A stretch of 34,013 nucleotides of DNA from Oceanococcus sp. (GTDB lineage Bacteria > Pseudomonadota > Gammaproteobacteria > Nevskiales > Oceanococcaceae): positions 1 to 34,013 of the forward strand of contig JASBUL010000003.1 in assembly GCA_030147945.1 (NCBI GenBank). The letters run 5' to 3'. The position numbers and the translations under genes are program-made. Positions 25,392 through 34,013 of this stretch are shown piece after piece. The notes below the pieces were generated by a model, which saw only the letters and a program-made list of their open reading frames with translations, was not told where the DNA came from and did no database searches. Position 1 is the stretch's first letter. Each line of letters starts with the position of its first letter.

Positions 25392-26774
25392 ATGACCAGA
25401 GCCCGAATCGGTCTGGCGGCCGCCACCATCGCCGCTGTCTGCGGCAGTTTGAGCCTGTCTGCGCAGGCCAAGGTATCGGCCAGCGAAGCCGATCGGCTGG
25501 GCAAGGATCTGATGCCGCTTGGTGGCGAGAAAGCCGGCAATGCGGACGGCTCGATCCCGGCCTGGGATGGAGGCATGAACATCGAGGTCAAGCTTGATGG
25601 CACCCAGCGCCACTCCGAGACCTACAAAGATGTAGGTGGTGCGGATGAGCCGTTGTATGTCATCACCGCCGACAACATGGACCAGTACGCCGAACTGCTG
25701 ACGCCGGGCATGAAAGCCATGTTCAAGCAGTATCCGGACACCTTCAAGATGCCGGTCTACCCGACGCGTCGTACTGCACTGGCCCCGGATTTCGTCTATG
25801 CCGCGACCAAGCGCAATGCGGTCAATGCGGAACTGGCCAATGGCGGTGAAAGCCTGGTCAATGCCGTAACCGGTATTCCGTTCCCGATTCCGCAATCGGG
25901 CAAGGAAGTGATCTGGAATCACAAGACCCGTTACCGTGGCCAGAGTGTCACGCGCTACAACACCCAGCTTGCGGTTCAGACCAGCGGCAGTTTCGTGCCT
26001 TACAAGCTGCGTGAAGACGTGTACTTCTCGTACTCGCAGGACGGTATCAAAACGGAAGATCTCAACAATGTGATCGTCTACTTCCTGCAGGTGACCACAG
26101 CACCGCCGCGTCAGGCCGGTCAGGTTCTGCTGGTTCATGAAACCATGGACCAGGTCGCCGAGGCGCGTCGCGCCTGGCTGTACAACCCGGGTCAGCGTCG
26201 TACCCGCCGTGCACCCAACGTGGCTTACGACAATCCGGGCACCGGCGCGGATGGTCTGCGTACCAACGACCAGCTGGACATGTTCAACGGCGCCACCGAC
26301 CGTTACAACTGGAAACTGGTTGGCAAGCGCGAAATGCTGGTGCCGTACAACGCGCACAAGCTCAGCGACAGCCGCCTGAAGTACGAAGACATGACCATGG
26401 TCGGTCACCTCAACCCGGAGTACACGCGTTACGAGAAACACCGCGTCTGGGTGCTCGACAGCGTGGTCAAGGATGACACCAGTCACCTGTACAAGCGTCG
26501 GACCTTCTACGTGGACGAAGACAGCTGGACGGCTTTGCAGGCGGACATCTACGACAACCGCGACAACCTGTGGCGTGTCCAGGAATACCACCAGGTGACG
26601 GTGCCGTGGACCAAGGCCGTCGGCCCGGCCGCTGGCACGGTGTATGACCTGCAGTCCGGCCGCTACCTGGTCATGGAGTGCAGTAACGAAGAGCCTGAGT
26701 TCTCGACCAAGAGCTTCGGCGAGGAGCACTTCCGCACCTCCAACATGCCGCGTGTGGCAGCCAACATTCGCTAA
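25392..26774 (+). CDS. Secreted DUF1329 family protein
   Basis: A 460-residue exported protein. Residues 1-26 form a signal peptide (core GLAAATIAAVCGSLSL, cleavage probably after AQA). The mature part begins KVSASEADRLGKDLMPLGGEKAGN, the hallmark N-terminus of DUF1329, and continues through AWDGG, TRYRGQSVTRYN, NPGQRRTRRAPNVAYDNP and the C-terminal DLQSGRYLVMECSNEE. The family has a LolB/LolA-like predicted fold and is widespread in Pseudomonas, Alcanivorax and other marine gammaproteobacteria; an outer-membrane lipid role is suspected, not proven. AGGAG lies seven bases before the ATG, a strong site. The gene stands alone, followed by a strong terminator. The usual DUF1302 partner is not in the window. 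Confidence 0.92.
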   Translation: MTRARIGLAAATIAAVCGSLSLSAQAKVSASEADRLGKDLMPLGGEKAGNADGSIPAWDGGMNIEVKLDGTQRHSETYKDVGGADEPLYVITADNMDQYAELLTPGMKAMFKQYPDTFKMPVYPTRRTALAPDFVYAATKRNAVNAELANGGESLVNAVTGIPFPIPQSGKEVIWNHKTRYRGQSVTRYNTQLAVQTSGSFVPYKLREDVYFSYSQDGIKTEDLNNVIVYFLQVTTAPPRQAGQVLLVHETMDQVAEARRAWLYNPGQRRTRRAPNVAYDNPGTGADGLRTNDQLDMFNGATDRYNWKLVGKREMLVPYNAHKLSDSRLKYEDMTMVGHLNPEYTRYEKHRVWVLDSVVKDDTSHLYKRRTFYVDEDSWTALQADIYDNRDNLWRVQEYHQVTVPWTKAVGPAAGTVYDLQSGRYLVMECSNEEPEFSTKSFGEEHFRTSNMPRVAANIR

Positions 26775-26790
26775 GCCCGCGTTGAATCAG

Positions 26791-26818
26791 AAAAGCCCCG
26801 CATCGCGGGGCTTTTTTT
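26791..26818 (+). terminator. Intrinsic terminator after the DUF1329 gene
   Basis: GCCCCGC and GCGGGGC pair perfectly around the loop ATC, flanked by AAAA and seven T residues. It begins 17 bases after the stop codon. The A run upstream means it can also serve the opposite strand, where it lies beyond the rmuC stop. It is the clearest terminator of the window. Confidence 0.93.
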
Positions 26819-26848
26819 ATGCGGGTCTGTGAGCGGCTCCAAACCACC

Positions 26849-28162
26849 TCAGTCGTCGTCGGGCTGCGCGGGCAGGGCGTCGGGTGAGTCGGTCTGGACC
26901 TGCTCGATAGCGGCGAAGCGCTTGCTGATCTTGTCCGCCGTGATGTGCACCTTGCGGGTTTCTTCGTGAGCGCTTTCGATGTGCCGCGACAGCTTGTCCA
27001 TGCGGGTGCGGAAACGGTCGAATTCGGTGTTGAGCTCGATCAGGTACTGGCGCAGCTTGCCGGCCTGCTTGCGCAGCGCGTCGTCGCGCAGTACCGCGCG
27101 TGCGGTGGTCAGCACCGCCATCAGCGTGCTGGGGGAGCAGATCCAGACACCACGGTCATGCGCCTGCTTGACCAGATCGGCATGATGGGCGTGGATTTCG
27201 GCGAAGATCGATTCGGCCGGCACGAACATGATGGCGCCAATCGCGGTTTCGTCCGGAATGATGTACTTGTCCGCGATATCGTTGAGATGCTTCTTGATGT
27301 CCTGCTTGAAACGGCGCGATGACTCCAGGCGATCTCGCTCGCCGCGTTGCGGGTCGGTCATGGCCTGGAAGTTCTCCAGCGGGAACTTGGCGTCGATGCA
27401 CACATCACCGGTGGGCGGCGGCAGACGCAGCAGGCAGTCCACCCGGGTGCCGTTGCTCAGGGTGTACTGCCACTCCACATGCTGATCGGGCAGGGCGTTG
27501 CGGACCAGAGCTTCGAGTTGAACTTCGCCAAAGGCACCGCGCGAGCGTTTGTCCGAGAGAATTTCCTGCAGGCTGACCACATTGGTGGACAGCTCGGTGA
27601 TGCGTTTCTGGGCCTCATCGATCAAAGCCAGTCGCTTGACTACTTCAGTGAAGGTCGAGGTGGTCTTTTCAAAACCCTGCTTGAGCCGCTCGTCGACCTG
27701 ATTGCTGATGTCCTTGAGCCGCTTGTCAGTCGTCAGGGTGAGTTTTTCGACCTGCTTGGTGAGCTGTTCGGTGCTGTTGCTCAGTGATTCGGCAACCTGC
27801 TTGCCCATGCTTTGTGTGCCGCTGGCCAGACGTTCGAGCACCTGGGTCTGCAGGTCGCCCATACGTCGCTCCAGGCCGGTTCGCAGATCGGCGAAACGCT
27901 CCGACAGCTTGTTCATGTCGTCATGGGTCTGAGCGCGGGAGCGGTCCAGTTGCTGCAGCAAAAACTCGCGCAGCTGCTCGCCCTGGCGGGCCTGGCGATT
28001 GTCACCATGCTCCAGCACGCTCAGGGTCTGGCCCAGACGCTCTTCAATCTGGCGTGAGCGGGCCGCCGCTTCGGCATGAGCCGACAAGATGCGTTTGATC
28101 AGGAGCAGGCAGCTGATGAGCAGCATCAGGCCGAGCAGGCCGCCGGCGATCAGCAGGGGCAT
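26849..28162 (-). CDS. rmuC: DNA recombination protein RmuC
   Basis: Membrane-anchored member of the PD-(D/E)XK-like RmuC family, known for limiting inversions between short repeats; the exact activity is not settled. From the ATG at 28162 it has 437 residues (E. coli 475). A single N-terminal membrane helix (PLLIAGGLLGLMLLISCLLLIKR) is followed by a long coiled coil to about residue 200 and then the RmuC domain: SRGAFGEVQLEALVRNALP, VDCLLRLP, CIDAKFPLENF and GAIMFVPAESIFAEIH. The frame is open 25 codons upstream but these lack membrane or family features. A GATAAT box at 28174-28169 would place the transcript start on the ATG itself. It is divergent from the SDR gene. Confidence 0.93.
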   Translation of the reverse strand: MPLLIAGGLLGLMLLISCLLLIKRILSAHAEAAARSRQIEERLGQTLSVLEHGDNRQARQGEQLREFLLQQLDRSRAQTHDDMNKLSERFADLRTGLERRMGDLQTQVLERLASGTQSMGKQVAESLSNSTEQLTKQVEKLTLTTDKRLKDISNQVDERLKQGFEKTTSTFTEVVKRLALIDEAQKRITELSTNVVSLQEILSDKRSRGAFGEVQLEALVRNALPDQHVEWQYTLSNGTRVDCLLRLPPPTGDVCIDAKFPLENFQAMTDPQRGERDRLESSRRFKQDIKKHLNDIADKYIIPDETAIGAIMFVPAESIFAEIHAHHADLVKQAHDRGVWICSPSTLMAVLTTARAVLRDDALRKQAGKLRQYLIELNTEFDRFRTRMDKLSRHIESAHEETRKVHITADKISKRFAAIEQVQTDSPDALPAQPDDD

Positions 28163-28168
28163 GACGAG

Positions 28169-28174
28169 ATTATC
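28169..28174 (-). promoter_or_regulatory. Possible -10 element of rmuC
   Basis: On the reverse strand this reads GATAAT, five of six matches to the -10 consensus. The predicted start seven bases on coincides with the A of the rmuC ATG, which would make the message leaderless. No matching -35 is seen 16-18 bases upstream. Confidence 0.3.
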
Positions 28175-28254
28175 GGGTATGACCACGGTACAGGCGTTTT
28201 CGTAGCGCAAGGCAAGCGGGCGGCCAGTGTACTGCACGGCCCCGCCGAAACCGG

Positions 28255-28260
28255 TATAAC
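28255..28260 (+). promoter_or_regulatory. Possible -10 element of the SDR gene
   Basis: TATAAC matches the -10 consensus at five of six positions, 24 bases before the SDR ATG, and AAGGAG at 28273-28278 is a strong ribosome site six bases from the start. The -35 position is poor. The intact expression signals contrast with the broken reading frame they precede. Confidence 0.35.
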
Positions 28261-28284
28261 GGCGTTTTTGCGAAGGAGCGGGTG

Positions 28285-29202
28285 ATGGCCTGGACCGAAC
28301 ACGATATTCCGAATCAGCAGGGCAAGACGATACTGGTGACCGGGGCTAACAGCGGGCTGGGCTTTCACACCAGTCGTGCCCTGGCTGCGGCCGGCGCCCG
28401 TGTGCTCATGGCCTGCCGCAGCGCCGACAAGGCGTAGGCCGCGCGGGCCCAGATTCTGCAGCAGGTGCCGCAAGCAGAGTTGCAGATCCTAAGTCTAGAC
28501 CTCGCGTCTCTGGCCAGCATCAAGGCCTGCACCCAGCTGGTCCTCGACAGTAACGATCAGCTCGATACCCTGATCAACAACGCCGGCATCATGGCGGTGC
28601 CCTACGCGCAGACCGAGGATGGTTTCGAGATGCAGATTGGGACCAATCATTTCGGTCATTTCGCACTGACACTCGGGTTGCTGCCATTGTTGAACCAGGC
28701 CCCGGCAGCGCGCGTGGTGAGCGTATCCAGCATGGCGCACAACTGGACTCCGGGGCTGGACTTCGACGACCTGGACTGGACCCGGCGCAAATACCGCCGC
28801 TGGCAGGCTTACGGCGACAGCAAAATCGCCAACCTGTACTTCAGCTTCGAACTGGGTCGGCGCCTGGCCGGCAGCACGGTGACGGTTGCTGCGGCTCATC
28901 CGGGGTATTCCGACACGCACCTCCAATACGTTGCGGCCGAGCGCAAGAACAGTTCGCTGGAGCGCGGACTGATGTGGCTGGGCAATACTCTGTTCGCCCA
29001 GTCGGCAGAACGGGGCGCCTTGCCCAGCCTTTACGCGGCCACGGCGCCGGGGATCATCAGCGGGGATTTCATCGGCCCCGACGGCTTTCAGCAGACGCGC
29101 GGCTTCCCGCGCAAGGTCGGTTCCAATCGGCGCTCGCGTGATACCGGGATCGCGGCGCGTTTATGGGCGGTGTCGGAAGAACGGACGGGGATGCGTCTCT
29201 AG
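28285..29202 (+). pseudogene. Short-chain dehydrogenase/reductase gene interrupted by an in-frame amber codon
   Basis: An SDR oxidoreductase (retinol dehydrogenase/protochlorophyllide reductase-like group) of 305 codons. Codons 1-50 encode the NAD(P) site with TGANSGLG; codon 51 is TAG (28435-28437), and the same frame then runs without another stop to 29202. Downstream are NNAGIM, the catalytic serine in VSVSSMAH, the YxxxK pair in YGDSKIAN, and AAHPGYSDTHL, all intact. One base change, for example GAG or CAG to TAG, explains the break. Translation from the GTG at 28465 would lack the cofactor-binding motif. TAG is a genuine terminal stop in cca, topA, the ParB-like gene and dctM, so general recoding is unlikely. 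The loss looks very recent, or is a sequence error. Confidence 0.9.
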
Positions 29203-31010
29203 CGCCGTGCGGCGTGGCTGTGCACCACCTTGATCAGCTCGTCGGGAGCGACCGGCCGGTACAGGTGATAACCCTGCACATGCTGACAGCCGTTGAGCCG
29301 GCAGAATTCCAACTGGCCTGGGGTTTCGACCCCTTCCATCAGGCAGTCGAGACCAAGCGTCCGCGCCAGTTTGATGATGGCGCGGGCGATACTGGCCGAT
29401 TTGGCGTTGGTTTCGACCTCACGGATGAACGTGCGGTCGACCTTGAGCCGATCCAGCGGCATCTGCTGCAGGTAAGCCAGCGACGAGTAACCCGTGCCGA
29501 AGTCATCCAGCGAAACGGCGATGCCGTAATCCCGAAGACGAATCAGCTTCTCGATGGATGCGGAGAAATCGGTCATCACCGCCTGCTCGGTGACCTCGAG
29601 TTCGAAACGGTGCGGAGCAAGCCCGGAGTCACCGATGATCTCCATGATCTTCTCGGCGCAGTACGGGTCCTGAAAGCCGATGGCTGACATGTTGAAGCTG
29701 AGACGAAAACCCGGCGGCAGATCCGCACCCCAGCGCACTGCATGGGCGCACAAGGTGCGCAGGACATAGTGATCCAGCTGCACGATCAGACCGCCATCCT
29801 CGGCGATCGGGATGAACTTGGCGTTGGATACAAAACCACCTTCGCCATCCGGCCAGCGCACCAGGGCTTCGGCCCCGGTCATGCGGTTGCGGCTGAGTTC
29901 AACCTGAGGTTGCAGGTGGATGTCGAGATCCTCGTTGCGCAGGGCATCGCGCAGACTGCCTTCCAGACTGTATTTGCTGGCGATGTCTTCACCGTAGCGC
30001 TTGGCGTAGGGCACCACGCTGCCGCGGGCGCGTGACTTGGCCACGCTGGTTGCGGCCTGTGCGCGGGCCAGCAACTTCTCTGCGGTGGACGCATCGTCCG
30101 GGAACACCACCATGCCCACGCTGGCGCTCAGTGAGGTCTGGTGTTCACCCAGATTGATCGGGCGTTCCAGCTGGGCCAGCATGTCGGCGACAAAGCGCTG
30201 ACCATCTTCGCGGGCCTGATCGGCGCTGTTCCAGCCATGATTGAGTATGGCAATGAAGCTGTCGCCTTCATCACGGGCGAGAAAATCATTGGGTTGAAGG
30301 ACACCTTTGAGGCGCCGGCAGCCCAGTGCCAGCGCGGCGTCCCCAACACTTGGCCCGAACGTGTTGTTGAGCATCTGCATGCGGTCGAAGTTGATCCTGG
30401 CCACGCACAGCTGCAAGCCCTGCCGCTGTGCCACATCGAGTTCGTGGCGCATGCGTTCCTGCAGCTGTCGCCGATTGGGCAGGGCGGTCAGCTGATCGAA
30501 CAGGGTGAGGTGTTCGGCACGTTTGATGGCATCTTCGCGTTTGCCGATTTCCTGCTGTAACGCCTCGTTGGTGCGCTTGAGCTGCAGGGTGCGCTGGCGC
30601 ACGGCGTGCTCGAGCATCGATTTGGTCTGGGCCAGCAGCAAATGCGTCTTGACCCGGGCCAGCACGGTGGGCGGGCTGATCGGTTTGGTGATGTAGTCCA
30701 CAGCACCCAGGCGGAAGCCGTTGATCTCGTCTTCGACCTCGCTGCGCGCGGTGATGAAGATGACCGGGATAGCGCGGGTTTTGGGATTTTCCTTGAGACG
30801 CTTGCACACTTCCTGGCCGTCCATGCCAGGCATCATGACGTCCAGAAGGATCAGGTGCGGCGGGTCTTCACCGGCGGCCAGGGCCAACGCGCGCTCGCCG
30901 TTGCGCGCGACCTGAACGCGGTAATCACCCTTGAGTACCTCGACCAGCAGTTCGATGTTCTGGGGGGTGTCGTCGACGACGAGTACGGTGTGTTTGCTTT
31001 GATCGGTCAT
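29199..31010 (-). CDS. Response regulator with REC, degenerate GGDEF and EAL domains
   Basis: A 603-residue cytosolic regulator of cyclic di-GMP. The receiver domain (1-125) has phospho-acceptor D57 in [11 protein letters not shown] and K109. A coiled coil (130-165) links to a GGDEF domain opened by [14 protein letters not shown]; its active-site loop reads EGDSF (248-252) instead of GGDEF, so cyclase activity is probably lost. The EAL domain keeps the expected metal and catalytic residues: E381 in EALVRW, N440, E472 with E475, D502 and D503 in [10 protein letters not shown]523, E559 in EGVET and Q579 in QGYHLYRP. It is predicted to be a phosphodiesterase. The ATG overlaps the kinase gene stop by four bases, so the kinase is its likely phosphodonor. 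Its stop codon interleaves with the convergent SDR stop. Confidence 0.95.
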   Translation of the reverse strand: MTDQSKHTVLVVDDTPQNIELLVEVLKGDYRVQVARNGERALALAAGEDPPHLILLDVMMPGMDGQEVCKRLKENPKTRAIPVIFITARSEVEDEINGFRLGAVDYITKPISPPTVLARVKTHLLLAQTKSMLEHAVRQRTLQLKRTNEALQQEIGKREDAIKRAEHLTLFDQLTALPNRRQLQERMRHELDVAQRQGLQLCVARINFDRMQMLNNTFGPSVGDAALALGCRRLKGVLQPNDFLARDEGDSFIAILNHGWNSADQAREDGQRFVADMLAQLERPINLGEHQTSLSASVGMVVFPDDASTAEKLLARAQAATSVAKSRARGSVVPYAKRYGEDIASKYSLEGSLRDALRNEDLDIHLQPQVELSRNRMTGAEALVRWPDGEGGFVSNAKFIPIAEDGGLIVQLDHYVLRTLCAHAVRWGADLPPGFRLSFNMSAIGFQDPYCAEKIMEIIGDSGLAPHRFELEVTEQAVMTDFSASIEKLIRLRDYGIAVSLDDFGTGYSSLAYLQQMPLDRLKVDRTFIREVETNAKSASIARAIIKLARTLGLDCLMEGVETPGQLEFCRLNGCQHVQGYHLYRPVAPDELIKVVHSHAARR

Positions 31011-34000
31011 GTCAGGCGGTTGGCCAGTTCGTCCAGTTCCTGAGCGGCTTCCTCGAAGGCAAAGGCATCCAGATGTTCCTGGATCTGACGCAGGCGGCGG
31101 TCCTGGCCCGGCGGCGCGCTGAAAGCCTTGGCGCGCTGGCGTGCGGCGGCATCGCCGGCTGCGACCAGCTGGCGCAGCGAGCCGAGGGCGCGGCTGTCCA
31201 GCATGGGGCGCTCGGGGGCAGGTTCGACGATGTCATTGTCGGCCGGAACCGGCAAGGCATCGTGCAGGGTGGTCAGGGCGCTGGCCAGCTTCTGGCTCAT
31301 GGCCAGGCAGCCCTCGCGGTCTTCGCGCTCGGCGTACTGTTCGGTGGCCTCGCAATGCTTGCGGATGGTGCTGGCGCCAAGGTTGCCGGCAGCCCCTTTG
31401 AGGGCATGCACGCGGGCCTTGATATCACGCCATTGTGCGCGGGCGATCAGGTCGTCAAGCTCGGCGGGAAGGTCGGCGAAACGGGCACACAGTTCGTTGA
31501 GCAGGCGCAGGTACAACTCGCCATTGAAGCTGGCGCGGGCCAGCCCAGCATCGAGATTGACCCCGGGCAGAGCCGGAATACGCCGGCGTGGCCGCGCGAT
31601 CAGGGTGTCTTCGGTCGGGTGCACGTCCAGCCACTCCGCCAGCTTGTCATAGAGCTGGCCGACATCGACCGGCTTGGCGATGAAATCGTTGAGCCCCTCA
31701 TCCATGGAGCGGGCGCGAATTTCCGGGCGCGGGTCGGCGCTCATGGCCACGATCGGGATGTCGCGTCGTTCCAGCTCTTCGCGAATCACCTTGGCCGTGT
31801 CCCAGCCGCTCATGCCAGGCAGTTGAAGGTCAAGCAGGACCAGATCGATGTCATCTTCGGAGAACGCCGCCAGTGCGTCCTCGCCACTGCCGACCATGCT
31901 CAGGCGGGCATGGGTGGTGTCCAGCAGTTCCTGCATCAACTCCCGACCTATGGCGTTGTCTTCGGCCACCAATATGTGCTTTCCGGCCAGCTCGGGAATG
32001 CGCATGGGAATGAAGTCGTTGGGCTGGGACAGCTTCTGCCGGCTCGGGTCACGCGCGGCGGCGATGGTGTCGAGCAGAATCGGTGAGCTGATCGGTTTGA
32101 GCAGGACAGCGTCGACGTCGCTGTCGCCTTCCAGCTCACGCATGAGTTCTTCACGCCCGTAGCTGGTAATCATGATCACACGGCCTTTGAAACCGGGCAG
32201 GGCCTGGATGCGTCGCGCGGTTTCCAGGCCGTCCATATCCGGCATGCGCCAGTCCAGAAGGACGATGTCGAAGGAGCGCTCGGCGATCACCTGCAGTGCC
32301 TGCGCGCCGTTGCGCGCTTCCTCGGCGCGAAATCCGAAGTGCTTGAGCGCGGAGACGATAACCTTGCGCGCCGAACGGCTGTCGTCGACCACCAGACAGT
32401 CCAGTGCGCCGAGTGAACTGGCATGCTCCGCCATCGCGCGCAGGGTGTCCTCGGGGACATCCAGATCGGCCTCGAAGGAGAAGGTGCTGCCCTGTCCCGG
32501 GGCGCTTTGCACGGCGATTTCGCCACCCATCAGGCGTACCAGCTGGCGTGCAATGGTCAGGCCCAGGCCGGTGCCGCCGTACTGCCGGGTGGTGGAGCTG
32601 TCGGCTTGGGTGAAGGCGTCGAACAGGTGGGTCTGGGCTTCGGGTTCGATGCCAATGCCGGTGTCTTCCACGGCGAAGTACAGGCGTGCGCGGCCTTCGG
32701 TGTAGTCGACGCAGCGGATGATGAGTTTGACGTAGCCCTGTTCGGTGAACTTGATGGCATTGCCGAGCAGGTTGATCAGCACCTGGCCCAGGCGCAGGGA
32801 ATCGCCCAGCAGCAGGCGCGGTACATCCTCGGCGATATCCAGCTTGAGGCGCAGGTTCTGTTCCTGGGCGCGCACCGCGATGACGTCGTTGACACTGTCG
32901 AGCAGTTGTTCGAGCGAGAATTCCAGGTGCTCCAGGTCCATGCGGCCGGCATCGATCTTGGACACGTCGAGGATGTCGTTGATGATGCGCAGCAACAGGC
33001 GCGACGATGAGTCGATGCGGTGCAGATACTCTTCCTGGCGCGGCGGCAGTTCGGTCTGCAAGGCCAGGTGGGTCATGCCCAGAATCGCGTTCATCGGGGT
33101 GCGGATTTCGTGGCTCAGCGTGGCCAGGAATTCGCTTTTGCTGCGGTTGCCGGCTTCCGCCGCGGCCAGGGCCTTTTCCAGCTGTGCGCGCAGTTCGACC
33201 AGCTCCTGAATGTCGACCGAGAAACCGGTCCAGGTTCGCAGCTGATCGCTGCGCTCATGAAACTTGCCGTAGGCCCGAACCCAGCGATAGCTGCCGTCCG
33301 GGCGCAAGGAACGGTGTTCGCTGGTGAAGTCGGCATCCTCGTCGGCGGCCTTCTTGAGACCTTCGGTGACGTTGTGGCGATCATCCGGGTGCACGCTTTG
33401 CAGCACTGCGCGCACGTCACTCATGGCGGCCACACGCGGGACCGAGTAGAGCTGCTCGAAGGCGCCGCCAACAAACGACAGCTGGACGTGGCCGCTGTCA
33501 TCAATCTGGAATTCCCACAGCACGCCGGGCGAGGCTTCGTTGATCTGGCGCAGGCGCCGCTCGGTTTGCTGAGCGCGTTGCTCGGCGCGCTCGCGCGCTT
33601 TGAGATCAGACTGAAACGAGTCCGCCATCCAGTTGAGCGTGCCGGCCAGCTCGGCAATCTCGCGGACCCCGAAGATTTCCGCGCGGGTGTGATACTTGCC
33701 GCTGCCGATGGCGGTTCCGGCTTCGACCAGGTGGCGCAGCGGGTTGACCATGTACCGCTGGGCCACCAGCAGGGTCAGGATGATCAGGATGCCAAGAAAC
33801 ACCAGCAGAAAAACCTGCTGCGACTGGATGCGCTGGACCCGCGCATGCTGCGCCTGCTTGGCATTGGTGAGGCGCAGTTCAACAGCTTTCTGGGTTTGCG
33901 CCACATGGTGGTCGAGCTGGCGCACCAGACTTTCGCGTGCCGGCTGGCTCAGCGACAGCAGCACCTGGGGTGAGGCTTTGCCGGGAATCACACCCTTGAG

Positions 34001-34013
34001 CAGCTCGGCCTGA
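31007..34013 (-). CDS. BarA-like hybrid sensor histidine kinase with two receivers and an HPt domain, N-terminus outside the window
   Basis: The frame is open to the right edge, so the N-terminal sensor and first membrane segment are missing. Counting from the first in-frame GTG at 33991: a membrane helix at about 58-79 ([20 protein letters not shown]), HAMP (80-130), coiled coil, a PAS domain (150-260) ending in the PAC-type [10 protein letters not shown], HisKA with H294 in SHEIRTPMN, HATPase with NAIKF, DTGIGI and GGTGLGL, receiver one (D580 in [11 protein letters not shown]), receiver two (D721 in [11 protein letters not shown]) and an HPt domain with H862 in [13 protein letters not shown] complete His-Asp-His relay is thus in one protein. 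It is cotranslated with the REC-GGDEF-EAL regulator. The signal sensed is unknown. Confidence 0.95.
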   Translation of the reverse strand, partial: QAELLKGVIPGKASPQVLLSLSQPARESLVRQLDHHVAQTQKAVELRLTNAKQAQHARVQRIQSQQVFLLVFLGILIILTLLVAQRYMVNPLRHLVEAGTAIGSGKYHTRAEIFGVREIAELAGTLNWMADSFQSDLKARERAEQRAQQTERRLRQINEASPGVLWEFQIDDSGHVQLSFVGGAFEQLYSVPRVAAMSDVRAVLQSVHPDDRHNVTEGLKKAADEDADFTSEHRSLRPDGSYRWVRAYGKFHERSDQLRTWTGFSVDIQELVELRAQLEKALAAAEAGNRSKSEFLATLSHEIRTPMNAILGMTHLALQTELPPRQEEYLHRIDSSSRLLLRIINDILDVSKIDAGRMDLEHLEFSLEQLLDSVNDVIAVRAQEQNLRLKLDIAEDVPRLLLGDSLRLGQVLINLLGNAIKFTEQGYVKLIIRCVDYTEGRARLYFAVEDTGIGIEPEAQTHLFDAFTQADSSTTRQYGGTGLGLTIARQLVRLMGGEIAVQSAPGQGSTFSFEADLDVPEDTLRAMAEHASSLGALDCLVVDDSRSARKVIVSALKHFGFRAEEARNGAQALQVIAERSFDIVLLDWRMPDMDGLETARRIQALPGFKGRVIMITSYGREELMRELEGDSDVDAVLLKPISSPILLDTIAAARDPSRQKLSQPNDFIPMRIPELAGKHILVAEDNAIGRELMQELLDTTHARLSMVGSGEDALAAFSEDDIDLVLLDLQLPGMSGWDTAKVIREELERRDIPIVAMSADPRPEIRARSMDEGLNDFIAKPVDVGQLYDKLAEWLDVHPTEDTLIARPRRRIPALPGVNLDAGLARASFNGELYLRLLNELCARFADLPAELDDLIARAQWRDIKARVHALKGAAGNLGASTIRKHCEATEQYAEREDREGCLAMSQKLASALTTLHDALPVPADNDIVEPAPERPMLDSRALGSLRQLVAAGDAAARQRAKAFSAPPGQDRRLRQIQEHLDAFAFEEAAQELDELANRLT

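Noticed and set aside
25236-26729. Minus-strand open frame of 497 codons
   Set aside because: Complement of the DUF1329 gene, which has a signal peptide, ribosome site and terminator in the other direction.
28435-28437. Programmed amber recoding (pyrrolysine or suppression) in the SDR gene
   Set aside because: TAG ends several well-defined genes here and nothing near the codon resembles a recoding signal; kept as a pseudogene with sequencing error as alternative.

Overview
This is a GC-rich, very gene-dense chromosomal segment of a gammaproteobacterium. Homology and gene order both point there: rpsU-yqeY-dnaG-rpoD with divergent tsaD-folB, and smg-dprA-tsaP divergent from def-fmt-rsmB-trkA-trkH, are arrangements I know from Pseudomonas and relatives. 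It is not enterobacterial: TopA lacks zinc ribbons, cca sits behind oxyR, and a DUF1329 protein is present. I cannot name the genus. No tRNA, rRNA, insertion sequence, phage gene, integron or CRISPR array is visible, and no gene-free stretch reaches 300 bases.

Layout. Bases 1-4009 (minus) hold the macromolecular-synthesis cluster rpsU, yqeY, dnaG and rpoD (rpoD runs off the left edge). Bases 4120-6363 (plus) hold tsaD, folB and uppP. Bases 6352-9999 (minus) hold tsaC, hemF, oxyR and cca, joined by three successive 4-base overlaps. topA (minus) follows, then tsaP, dprA and smg (minus). From 15377 the plus strand carries def, fmt, rsmB, trkA and trkH: N-formyl-methionine handling, 16S rRNA methylation and potassium uptake. 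Next come a ThrB-type homoserine kinase and the two membrane subunits of a TRAP transporter. folE (minus) and an orphan ParB-like gene (plus) diverge from a 10-base gap. A secreted DUF1329 protein with a strong terminator follows, then rmuC (minus), an SDR oxidoreductase gene broken by an in-frame amber codon, and a two-gene signalling module (minus): a BarA-like hybrid kinase and a REC-GGDEF-EAL regulator whose GGDEF motif is degenerate.

Most of the window is conserved housekeeping DNA. I found no clearly new multi-gene system. The points most worth a second look are the broken SDR gene, a dprA reading frame whose N-terminal domain has no canonical start codon, oxyR translationally linked to hemF, the orphan ParB with a symmetric and possibly leaderless divergent promoter, and TRAP QM genes coupled to a homoserine kinase with no binding-protein gene.
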